Source: Morchella semilibera | Lineage: Eukaryota > Ascomycota > Pezizomycetes > Pezizales > Morchellaceae | Direction of reading: 5' to 3' | Length of the DNA stretch: 64,000 nucleotides | Assembly: GCA_009192285.1 (NCBI GenBank) | Contig: CM018604.1 | Location: forward strand, 1,736,001-1,800,000 | Shown here: piece by piece, positions 53,976 to 64,000 of the stretch | How the letters are laid out: every line of letters begins with the position of its first letter | Position numbering within the stretch: the stretch's first letter is position 1 | Made by a program: the position numbers and the translations under genes | Notes under the pieces: model-generated | Databases searched by the model: none | What the model was told of the DNA's origin: nothing | The model's input: only the letters and a program-made list of their open reading frames with translations

Positions 53976-54139
53976 TTGAGATCCTAATAGCCTTCTGAGT
54001 TTCTCTACAGTTTCCTTATAGTCTCCTTAGTTTCCTGACAGTCTCCTGAATCTCCTGACAGTCTCCTGAATCTCCTGACAGTCTCCTCAATCTCCTGAAA
54101 CCAGAAAAATATCAGGAGACAGATGCAACCTTGCTGATG
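53976..54139 (-). mobile_element. Diverged MITE or Plavaka-type right end
   Basis: Ends CCTTGCTGATG, the terminal sequence of the Plavaka element, preceded by repeated CAGTCTCCTGAATCTCCTGA units. The left end is unclear. An older relative of the CATCAGCAA family. Confidence 0.55.
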
Positions 54140-56179
54140 TACTTTGCGTTATCCTTTTTCTCTCCGCTCTTGTACAAGCCTTAGCTACCTGGTAATAATA
54201 GGGAAAAGACATTATGGAAAGGCATTACAAAAAAGCATCATGAAAAAGCATCATGATGGAAAGGCATGGACATGGACATGGAAATGAATCCGACTACCCT
54301 TTATACAAGCCTACCCTGTAAGGGAATCCAAAGATTCATTTTCATGGCTAGTAGAGGGAATGGCACAGCACCAACAGGAGATACATCAACTAGATCTGAC
54401 ACTTCGTGCAACTGAACTTCTAATTAATCATGCCTGGGCTTCTGATATCCCAGAACCTATAAAGCCCTCACCCTATATCCTATCTAATAATTCTGTTTCG
54501 GAGCCGCTTTGATATTATGTGGGGTGGGAGTGGTCAGGGGCCATAATAATAAGCAGGCTTGCCCTCCGCTCCTGTACCTTTTATCTTCTCTCAGTGCTAG
54601 CTTTGGTAGTTGCCTGGAACTAGTACTCCAGCCAGGACCATCTCGTCCCCACATCTCTTTAATCATACCTCGCCATAGGCTTCCTCGCCTTAGCTTTCAC
54701 CTTTATCTTTGCCACCGCTCCCATTCATGTTCCAGTTGAGTACATGTACCTATGTAGGCACTCCGATTCAATCTAGTCCTCACCTCGCAGCCTCGACCAC
54801 CCGTAACATAGCGATTGATTTACACGCGTTGGACCCGTTATGTTTACAGGTGCCCATTACATATACAATATACTTACCCCCAATATTTGATACAAATAAG
54901 ATTCATTTACTGATTTATACTTGCCTCATAGAGGTAGCGCCTGCACCCACTGCGCCAGCCATCTCGCCGCATCCAACCACCAAGCCCTCTTAACCATACT
55001 TTGTTATTGCTAAGGTTTCACAAACATATGTAATTCTACAAAATATTAGGACTTTTGACATGCATATCAGTTGGAAGCATATATAGCAGTGTTGGGCGAG
55101 TGTGCATGTATGCCCGCTTTACTGCTAAGTAGCGGGGCCGCCAGCATCGATGGGGCCATGTTCCATAAGTAATATATACACTACAGCAATATGTGGCTTA
55201 ATGCTTCGACAGGTAGGATGTGGATTCAGGTAACGAAATGACAAGCTAGGTATGTTATCTCACTGAATTGCACCTTGACCCAACCAGGGACAAATTCATG
55301 GTCAATTCTGGTTTCACCATTGGGCGGCATTGAAGGGAGATCTCGTCGAAATGAAGACCTCACAGTCTGACCAGAAAAGTCAGATATGTGGTATTTTTCT
55401 AACCTAAATATATTCCTTAAGCTTACCCTTCAATTTTATCCTTGGACCGCCCCGGTTTCCGACGGAGGTAGTCAGTCGTAAGGCCTACCCATTAGTAAAT
55501 GTGTGATATCATCTATTAACACATGCTGCATTTAGATTCTGCGAACCGCAACTTGAAAGCTTCAAGGTAAGATAGCCCTAGAAGGTACGCACATACCTGA
55601 CCCCTATATGTATGTTTATGAACTTACCGTACGTAAGCGTAACTTCCCCTTTTTGAAGCTTAGCTGCCTACTTAACGCTAGGGAACAATGCCCCTCGCCA
55701 TAAAGGAGCAGCTACTGAATCAATACCTAGTATCCGATTTCCCCCAGGTTTTAGAAATCCACCCAGCTCCGAAAACAACGAAAAAAAAAATAACGAACCG
55801 ACAGAACAAGAAGGGGTAAGATATATGTAATGAAAAAGCAGTACCCTCGAGAGGGGCACCAACAATGACGGAAGCTGTACAATCGTCCTACGGTCCAAAT
55901 GAAAGCATAAATAGGAATAATAATGGATATATGATTACAGGTATGTGGATGTGGACCCGGAAGGAGACTGAGCATGGGAGTGTACGCCAGACTAACAAGA
56001 TGATATGTTTACAAAAATCAAAAGAATTGGTTGGGAGGTAGGGAAGCATGGATCGTTCTGAAATTAAGGCTCTGGCGAAACAATCAAGGGAACAGGTAGC
56101 ACGTATACCACCGCAGTAATTATCCAAAACAGTGCAAGGTTTGCGCCGTTTAGACACTGAGAGACTGACTTGGCTGAAA
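54140..56179. other. Intergenic stretch downstream of the SUZ12 gene
   Basis: About 2 kb with no recognisable gene. A short plus-strand frame at 54361-54513 (50 codons, MAQHQQEIHQLDLTLRATEL) and another at 54709-54993 have no recognised relatives and no convincing gene structure. The second, with a start and a proline-rich end, could be a decayed gene. No repeat family is recognised. Confidence 0.4.
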
Positions 56180-58760
56180 CTACTCATTATTATCGTTTAC
56201 CTGGATGCATCTCGGACATTTCCAATCATCCAACTGGCTTTTTAGGTTGAAGCAGGATCTATGGAACCAACGCCTTGCGCAAGTCTAGTTTCAAAGTTAG
56301 CGACCAAGAAAAAAATAAGAAGCAACTATGCGCTTACCGAACCGACACATAGAACCATCTGAGATCTTTCATATGGCTTCCCGCAGGTGCAAAATCCAGA
56401 GTCACGATTTTTCACCTTACGAGTCGTTTCATTTGAAACATGTTTGCCATCATTGTTTTCAGAATCTACGTCCATCGGGTCTACCTTTTCCGGTGGCGAC
56501 CGGCTACATGATGGACTTTCTAGTGAAATAGGGCCAGCAAAACCAAGTCCAACCTTAGATGTACCAGCTGAAGACCAAGGACTCTTGCCTTTCGCGATAG
56601 CCATGCAGGTCTTTAAGCATTCTGCATCAATAACCCGATATTGTACGAGATTCAAACAATGCTTCCAGAACTCGACAAGCAGATTCGAGCTTCTAAGAAC
56701 TTCCCCTCGATCTCTAGCAAAGCGGACTAAGGCTGGTGGGATTTGAATGTTGCCTTTTGGACTATGTTTCAGCGAAGATAGCGAGATCAGCATAAACCAT
56801 TACAATATAAAAAGCATTGGGGGCTCAGTCTTCTTACCGCTCTTTGTAAAGATAGCGATCCCATAAAACCATGAACCTCCGCTCATTTGCCACTACATCA
56901 CTGAAGTCTTCAACCGTCTAAGCCATACGTTAGCAAAATGTTCTCGCTGTAATTCGTGAAAATTACGCCAATGCTTTTAAAGCTTACCTCCCCATGTTTC
57001 ATCTTCAGCCACTCCTCATCCACATCATCATCACTCTCACTGAGCTCCTCGCCCGGATGTACAAAACGTTTACTTTTGTTCCGAACGAATACGAGGCCTT
57101 TTACCCCATTTCTAGCCTCAGGAACAATATATTTCCGTCTTTTCATCTTTGGTAAAGGTTGGACGTCATACAGATTGATTTTTCTCACGGGGGCTTTAAT
57201 TCCATTATTTGGTTGCAGTGGCTCTCGTCGATAATTTCCGATCGAGGCAGCACTCTTCTTCTCATTGAGCCAAGTCCAATCACCCTTTAGCATGGCAGAA
57301 AGATCAAATCTTGTAGTTGGCTTCTGCCACCGAAATATTCTATGATCAGGAACATGGTCACTGGCTCTAGCAGTCAATTGTTCCTTAGAGAGATCCACAT
57401 AAATCTCAATTATGTTGTCCAAACCCTGAGTTTGCTCCCTTGATTTTACCTGGAAATGAAGAAGATCATGGAAAGTAATCAGGTGTAAATGTAAAAAACT
57501 CAAGTTATGAAATTGTCTGTAGATGCAAAGGGGGCAGGTATATCCGGGGACCGGGTACGAATTTCGATCTCTCGGATTTGAAGCCCCATGGTAACCCTGT
57601 AACTCCTTGTCATCTACTGAGGGCCGAAAGTGGTAGATAGTCAAAACATTAAACGTCGGTTTGGAGCACGAAAGCTGCTCTCTATCCAAAGTGGGTGTCG
57701 GAAGCCTAGCCAACTGACGATCGAATCCTTTAAGCTGTGGTTGTAGTAGTGACTTGGCTTGATTCCACCCATAGTTTAGTTCAAGACTTAGGTCCGACTT
57801 CTCGTTGGTAGTAGAACCGAACTGCAGAAACACATCGAACTGTGAAATACCTGAAGTCATTGGTAACGGGGGAAGGTTGCAGTATAAAGTAACGGTTAAT
57901 GGGTCCTGCCACATCTTACTGCCCTGTGACTCCCCATCTGAAAGCAAGGGAGGCCACTTTTCACCAGTGCCTATTGGCTCCAAAGCAATTTGAGCGCTGT
58001 AGCTCTCTGCCATTGCAAAGTTCTTTATAGAACCTCGACTAGTTATTACAAAAAGCTGGCTAGCTTTGATATAAAAATGGTCATCCATATCTATGGTCGC
58101 AGATTCATCAGAATCGTAGGTAACGGTACAAAGTTCGCTTGAGCGATAGAGAGTTGAAGTTGTTAGCTCTGGATTATCCGACTTTTCGCAGATTGTGAGT
58201 TCGCATCTACATCGAACTGGTTTGATATCATCCAGTCTGCTCGGTTGGTGTTGACCCCGACCGCTTGATTTTGAAGTCACCGAAGCTTTATCGTCTGGAA
58301 AAAATAAAAAGGGAGTGATCAGTGAACAAATAAGACAGAGCTATGCAGGGCTTGAGCGCTCACTCGAGTTGCTCGTTCCGTTTGATCCAGGTCTAGATCC
58401 TTGTTTTGACGGAAATTTCCGCCTCAAACTTTTGAGCTCAATTTTCAACTGAGGTTCATCTTTCCCAGTGGAAAGTGAGGGTCGTAACTGCCCGATGATA
58501 TCATCGATCCTCACTTTACGACGCGCTGCAAAACGCTTGCATGCCCGGGCATCCGCGTCTGTGGTCGGTGGTGTTGAGTTGCCTGGTAAGACTAATTTCG
58601 TTCTAGAACTATCGGCGCCGGGAACCCGAGCGACCTCATTCTCGCGTATTACGGTTTCTATGTTACGCCATAGAACAACTCCTTGCCGGTAACGCGCAAT
58701 GTAGGTGTAGAAACAGACGTTGCCTGTATACTTGGACCGAATATTTTCTGAAGCTGGCAT
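56180..58760 (-). CDS. suz12: SUZ12 homologue, PRC2 subunit, with C-terminal PHD finger (about 770 aa, five exons)
   Basis: Exons on the minus strand: 58760-58364, 58294-56988, 56917-56838, 56761-56338, 56284-56180. Introns are 69, 70, 76 and 53 bp, GT...AG, with branch-like CTAAC or CTGAA; all phases agree and the total is 771 codons. A SUZ12-type zinc finger lies at about residues 386-408 (YTCPLCIY, then HLITFH). The VEFS-box spans exons 2-4: SESDDDVDEEWLKMKHGE, then VVANERRFMVLWDRYL, then LLVEFWKHCLNLVQYR. A PHD finger closes the protein: FCTCGKPYERSQMVLCVG, TCARRWFHRSC, WKCPRC (C4HC3 pattern). SUZ12 with EED and EZH2-type subunits makes PRC2, which methylates histone H3 lysine 27 in the nucleus. 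The 58760 start is uncertain: an upstream exon cannot be excluded. VEFS identity is by eye but consistent over three exons. Confidence 0.85.
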
Positions 58761-60098
58761 CTCGAGGGCGGTCGCGGTATATTAAGGCTTCTAAGTGCAG
58801 CCACAAAAGAGAACCTAGAGAATTGGGCACAAAAGTTAGCGAGAAACGTGATAAAGAAGTTAAGGGTGTAGAGTGAGCTCAACTGGTAAATTGTCTAGGA
58901 TGTATGTACGGAGATAGATATCGTGTACCTATCGTATAAACTTAAGGAAGGGGTTCTGATGTGGCGTGACTGTATAAATGAAGGAAGAGTGAACTTCAAA
59001 GAAATACGGGGCTTGGGTGTTTGTGCAAGCTGTCAGGAATGGAGGGTATGTAACCTGAAGAAATTGGAGGGGCGACGTGGGTTAAGTTAAGGTTACTTAA
59101 AGTAAGGGCTCTACCGGGTTTGCATGCCGGGCAGCCAACAGCGTTTTCAACTTCGCCCACAAAAACTCTCGCCCGAGCGGATCGACACAGACTGGCCATA
59201 CTTTCTCACGTTCACATTCATTATGGAACGCGTTAACGGTTGTTCTATGTATACTGTTAAGGTGCATAGTATATGTCCTATGAGAGCGCTAAATGAAAAT
59301 ATATATGTCGGGCGAAGCATGCGTCTCCAGTTCCACGTATGTAATCATATCTTTGCCAGATCCAGTGTACGCACAAGTGCCACCCTCGAGGCAGCTTAGA
59401 GATTGACGAGAAAGCCGGACTGGTGACTTTCTAGCCCAGATCGGACTGTTATTCCTCGGACAGTATCAAGGGTTAGTTGAGTTATATCCATCTTCCATCA
59501 TCTACTGACGAAAGATTTAACTGCCTTAAATCGACTTTTATTCAAGAAAACCACATTATCTACCTATGAAGTGGAGATAGTGTCGATAAGAACTACATGT
59601 ATCCTCTGTTTTCTAATAAATAGAGACCTAACACGAGAAAGGGTAATGGTCTTGGGCTATATCTTTTACCTGATCACCATACTATACATTTTCAGCACAG
59701 GGCTAGAATATCTATAATCTCCTATAAGGTCCTGCTAGAAGGTCCTTAACGTCTTTCAACGTGCCTCTAGTACGGTAGGTCCTCGTTGAAACCGTTTCTG
59801 TCCGTCGTCTGCATGTGTGTGGTTAACTTTCAGCGAGTGGCGCGCATTCCTTCTTTTCATCAACCCATGTTGGCAGCCGCGGAGATCCCTCAACCTGCGA
59901 CATGCAGACTCCTCTAATAAGGGTCCTCATCAGGCTTCGTTGATCTGTTGGCTGTCGCGAGCTGGAGCGCCCAGGGGCTATCTGCCCGCCTTTAAACATA
60001 CACCCGCTACTGTATTCAGATCCGTTGCTTGAGGGCCGAGCTACTTCATAAGCTTGATTTTACAGCTCCATTTCCCCATATCTAGAGTTAGGATCAAT
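58761..60098. other. Intergenic stretch upstream of the SUZ12 gene
   Basis: It presumably contains the SUZ12 promoter (next few hundred bases above 58760), but no TATA or known site is clear. Reading frames of 60-91 codons are not supported by introns, family likeness or codon pattern. Confidence 0.4.
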
Positions 60099-60300
60099 AG
60101 AGAGTTTAAGCCAAACAGAATAAAAAGATCGACATAAAAAAGATCAGCATCTACTAGCTATAGATGATACTTTCAACGCCGCCTACAGACAATATCATAA
60201 GAGCAACCGTGAGAGCACAGCTGTAAACAGTGAGCACGGTGCTGATCCTTTTTGTGTCGATCTTTTCTTTGTTGCAACGGATGGTTGGCTTAAACTCTCT
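60099..60300. mobile_element. Hairpin MITE of 202 bp with long inverted repeats
   Basis: The left arm AGAGAGTTTAAGCCAA continues with AAAAGATCGACATAAA and GATCAGCA. It is matched by the right arm ending TTGGCTTAAACTCTCT with GTGTCGATCTTTT and TGCTGATCC. Arms are about 60 bp, imperfect. Flanks show AAT on both sides, a possible 3-bp duplication. No coding capacity; the superfamily is unknown. Confidence 0.7.
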
Positions 60301-61425
60301 AATTCCTGGCTCCTGGAGTAGTATGAAGTGTGCCTGGCTTCTGCACCGCCACTCGTGGATCTCAAAAGCTCAAAACGACTGTATAGCTCCGTCCATAAAT
60401 TAAACCGCGCTTTGGGGAATTCAAAGACATTTGATGTCCTTTTTTACACTGGGATGATTTTGTGAAAATACAACCTCAAGTCTGGCCCTATTAAGAAGGC
60501 TACTGCGATACGAAAGCTTTCTTGACTAGGGCGAGCATAAGAGTCTCTTATAATGATCAAGCTTAAGCACAATCAAGTACGGAGGCTAAGCTCAGATCAC
60601 GTTGGTGGTATGGACTGTCTTCGCTCTATCGTGCTCTCTGCTAATACTTCGACTAAACTACATGTATATAGCTCTATAGCTATCTTTGGTCGGTATTTGT
60701 CAAAGTTGAAGCTAGGTAGGATCGGCACTTGCCCGACCTTCGGGCCACCATCTTATTTAAAAGGTTATTATCTTTTGGCAGCCGCCCTGCAGGCATTTGT
60801 AGGGTGCAGGCTGACCTGTCATAAGCTGGAAAGTCGGAGCCTTTCTTCATTTGGGGGCTGTACCGCATAATGTAGAACTCACTAACACCCCGCTAAACAC
60901 TTAAGATAACTGCTGCCCAATATCACTAGTAAAATGACCATTGGAGCTAGATTATAGCAACGCCAAACACACCTCTGTAAAAGGAACTTCATACTCCCAC
61001 GCAATGAACATACTGTAGGTGCATGCATGCTTCTTATAGCAGGGGTCAAACCTTACTAATAAACTCAAAATCGTTATTAAAAGTATGTTTGTTAAAAGGT
61101 TATAACGTTAGTACCAACGATACAAAGTCAAGTAGCAGCTGTTAGGGGTAAGTTTGGAAATCTAGGGTGGCCCTATAAACCTGAATATCTTTTTATGTCA
61201 TTTAGGCTCTCCGATTTGTGCAGATCAAAGCTTAGAGCACGACGCAACAATTACAGTATAAATCGCTCATACAGGCCTAGCTACTACATTCATTCATTTA
61301 CTAATAGTTTAAGGAATCTCTTCATTTATCCTCAAGGGAGATAGTGGCGTTATAATATCACAAACAGATATATATCTCTCGAGTATAATGCCTAATATAA
61401 TCGATAATTATATAACTACAATATC
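60301..61425. other. Intergenic, no gene recognised
   Basis: AT-rich. Frames up to 105 codons (60553-60870) have no family likeness. Nothing else is supported. Confidence 0.35.
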
Positions 61426-61658
61426 AAAAAGAGGGGTGGGATCTACGATATTCCTATCAATACACTAGCAATACGGTAAGAATACGGTATTAGTACAGCG
61501 GTGGGTTATAAGTCATCGGACGGAACACCACCAGAATGCGCGTTTGGTGGTTAAGCCATCCAATAACCTATTACCCACCGCTGTACAGTACTCTTCCTCC
61601 AATGTCAGCCTAACCTAGCCCTATATATAGCTATAGTAGTGATCCCACCTTGTTTTTT
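61426..61658. mobile_element. MITE of about 233 bp with internal palindrome
   Basis: The left end AAAAAGAGGGGTGGGATC pairs with the right end GATCCCACCTTGTTTTTT. Inside, TACAGCGGTGGGT (61494-61506) pairs with its complement at 61573-61586, a second hairpin. A relative begins at 63942. No coding capacity. Confidence 0.65.
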
Positions 61659-63941
61659 CATACGGTAATGTTAAGCTATATACCAAACCATGACTTTCAC
61701 CACTAATATATAACTGTTGGCTCTCCAGCTCCATGGGATGAACAAAATATGTCAACCTGATTGTAAGCTAGTCCTATGTATATTTCTCTCTCTGACCTCT
61801 CTACTCAGCGTATCTAGAACAGTGCATGCCGACCTAGGTTTAGGCATCGGGGCATCAAAGAATCGACCACAAGTAAGAGTAAACTAGCTCCTTCCTAATC
61901 CTTGCCGCTTGTTAAGCTGATCTCCACACGACCTATATTTCAGTCGGCGCGGCCAAGGCATCTTAGCCCTTTCTTGACCAATATAATGTGTTTTATACCA
62001 CTCTTATTCATCGATCCATAATTATCTCTATCTGTATCATTGGCTATACCCTGTTCAAGCAGTTTCGCAAGCTTAAGGCTATAAGTAAATGGGCCGAGAG
62101 ACAGATCTTACAAATTCTCACTAGGAGACGTCTGAGATATACCTCTAAGTACCTCGATGATCATTGAAGCACACTCTTCTAAATCAGCAATGGCACCTAC
62201 GGATGAGTATATAATATCCAAAACCCCTCGGTGGCCTATGTTAGGTGCGTTTATACTCGCACGTTAATTAAGTAGTCGGATATCGTTGCAACCAAACCCC
62301 TACTAAAAATCCCGACTTGACAAGTATATATATCTATTACAGCTAAAGAGTCTTAATCTGGGCTACATCTCTCATTAGAAATGCTGTACGTCCTAGTGCG
62401 CGTCAGCTACATATGTAGTTTGTTCAGGAAGATGCCTAGATCTAGATTTATCAACAAGTGCGTAGATATATACATATACATATATATATATACTATATGC
62501 CGAAACGCGTGTACTGTATGTTTTTAAAGGCTTTAATCGTGAGCCACTGGAGATTCTGTTTTTGCTCTTCTGTTAGTATACGTACTTTGAGCTATATATA
62601 TACATTCTTTATATTAGTTTCTATGCTCTCTCCTCCCCCCCCCCCCCCGGGGCGAGGTTGTGGTATATACATAGTTCAGTATCGTATATCACGACTAGTG
62701 TGAGATCAGTTTCTGTTAAACCAGTCCTACATGATCTGTTCTAATACTTTCAGGTTTAAATCTAGATCCGGCTAAATGCCGCAGGAGGCTTGTATTTATC
62801 TGTATATTTGTAGATTATGGTATTCTCGAACGCATATATACGAAACACATGACCTTTGATGAATTAATTCCACGTCATCTCTCAGTTGGATAGCTGCGAA
62901 CTAAGTCGTACCCATTGACCCCGCAGCTGGCAACAAGCTTATAGACCTATATATAGAGCTGGGTTTTAATCCTAGGCTCAGTTATTGCTTAGCTGCCCGA
63001 TTCTAGACGCTCTCGTATACCTAACAACGTCTATGGTAAGAGGTACACATTTTGGCGCCAGTACTTCTATATGTCCCATCTCGACCAGCCTTAAGCGAAG
63101 ATTAACCAGTAAATTAACTAAAGACTTATATAATTATGGAAAAACCGTTTTAAAGAGTGTTTTATTCTTCAAGTCTTTTATTGTGCTATAGCTCTTTTAA
63201 CTAAGGGATAATGTCATATATACAGACTCTTTCAACAAGAAGAGGCTTGGTACGTCGGGCATATATACCTATTTATACTTTCCTCACGATATCACACGTG
63301 CACGGCCCCTATAATTTACATGTAGAGGTCTACAAAGAAGTGTTTCCTAGATGTCTTGGGCCTAGACCTGTCAATATATTGCAACATATGAAACCAGAGA
63401 TATCTCGATTCATCTTCGACCTATGGTGACAAAGAATTTCTATCCGATCGATCACGCATACAGATCAGCAAATATGCGGTCTGAATTATAGCAGGCCCTC
63501 ACGCAAACACGCAAGGCACCCTAGATTCTTAGATTGTAAGCTAACGAACTACATGTGAACCAACATATCACACCATAAATACATATATTGCTTGAGTTTG
63601 CATCTAAGACTTACTATATTGGTATAACCATTTGGACACAATAGCTAGGCTTTTCTACAGTAAAGAATGTACATCTAGTTTCACATTCATCTATCAGCTA
63701 GTGTTTTGCATTCAAGAATCATCTGTACTTCTAGAGGCTGCTGCTTGCAATTGGGGTTTATTCCTCAGACCATACCAGCCGCGTGCCCATCCCCTATTTT
63801 GGTGTGCTTGGTGATATATTGATGTAGTCTTTTATGTACACACCACCTGAAGAAATATCGATTGGGTCTGGGAACGAGACTAGTACTACACATAGCTAGC
63901 CAAGTAGGGTTTTAACTTGAGTAAATAAAAGGTACAGTGTC
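61659..63941. other. Intergenic, AT-rich, no gene recognised
   Basis: Contains a TATACA/TATA microsatellite (about 62465-62497) and a run of 14 C followed by GGGG (62635-62652). Frames of 60-81 codons here look like chance. Confidence 0.35.
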
Positions 63942-64000
63942 AAAAAGGGGGGTGGCCTCACTACTGTACCCCGTCAATACGTTAGCAATGGGGCGAGAAT
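63942..64000. mobile_element. Start of a second AAAAAG-GGGTGG MITE, cut by the window edge
   Basis: AAAAAGGGGGGTGG, then CCCGTCAATACGTTAGCAAT, is parallel to the left 60 bp of the MITE at 61426 (ATCAATACACTAGCAAT). Confidence 0.55.

Noticed and set aside
54361-54513. 50-codon plus-strand frame starting MAQHQQEIHQ
   Set aside because: Too short, no splice continuation or family recognised; listed only as part of the intergenic stretch.
58658-58882. Minus-strand frame overlapping the start of SUZ12 as an alternative first exon
   Set aside because: It is in another frame and would need an intron with weak signals; the 58760 start gives a clean in-phase model, though an upstream exon is not excluded.
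58861-58900. GAGCTCAACTGGTAAATTG, which resembles a tRNA D-arm
   Set aside because: No acceptor stem, anticodon arm or T-arm could be fitted around it.
62635-62652. Run of 14 C then GGGG
   Set aside because: A homopolymer that may be a simple repeat or an assembly artefact; no feature depends on it.

Overview
The window looks like a piece of a filamentous ascomycete (Pezizomycotina-type) genome. It has short introns of about 50-76 bp with GT...AG ends and CTAAC/CTGAC-like branch points, a SUZ12 homologue (PRC2 subunit), Ty3/Gypsy chromoviruses and a Plavaka (CMC/CACTA-like) DNA transposon. The genus cannot be given from sequence alone. About 54 kb of the 64 kb is nested transposable elements. 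The only confident host gene is SUZ12 at 56180-58760, minus strand.

Region 1 (1-12.4 kb): an 11.7-kb Plavaka-type transposon (376-12077) sits inside a Gypsy LTR. It has 10-bp terminal inverted repeats and a TA target duplication. It carries a spliced 945-residue transposase, two paralogous genes of unknown function (U1, U2), a five-exon gene resembling DUF6532 proteins, and two arrays of a 101-bp repeat in opposite orientation. A short GGCTC...GAGCC palindromic motif is scattered through the element, including its coding parts.

Region 2 (12.4-54.1 kb): LTR-retrotransposon nests. Three families are distinguished here by LTR ends: Gyp1 (634-bp LTR, TGTCCCGG...CGTCACA), Gyp2 (about 490-580-bp LTR, TATCACGG...) and Gyp3 (about 404-bp LTR without its MITE, TTTCATG...CACGAGA). 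Order of insertion can be read from target duplications. A minus-strand Gyp1 element (G) received a Gyp3 element (D, 26794-45517) in its 5' LTR. D then received two young Gyp1 elements, B (29684-35908) and C (35925-42290), 16 bp apart in its reverse transcriptase. G's gag received a solo Gyp1 LTR, which received a Gyp2 element (F, 19453-25566). Older Gyp1 and Gyp2 fragments lie at 12.4-18 kb and 46-53.6 kb. Seven copies of a 137-bp MITE are scattered through these elements. They share the CATCAGCAA ends and 2-bp target duplications of the Plavaka element, so they are probably its non-autonomous passengers.

Region 3 (54.1-64 kb): host-like sequence. The SUZ12 homologue is rebuilt here from five in-phase exons (770 residues). 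It has a SUZ12-type C2H2 finger, a VEFS-box and a C-terminal PHD finger. Beyond it is AT-rich intergenic DNA with two small hairpin MITEs and the start of a third.
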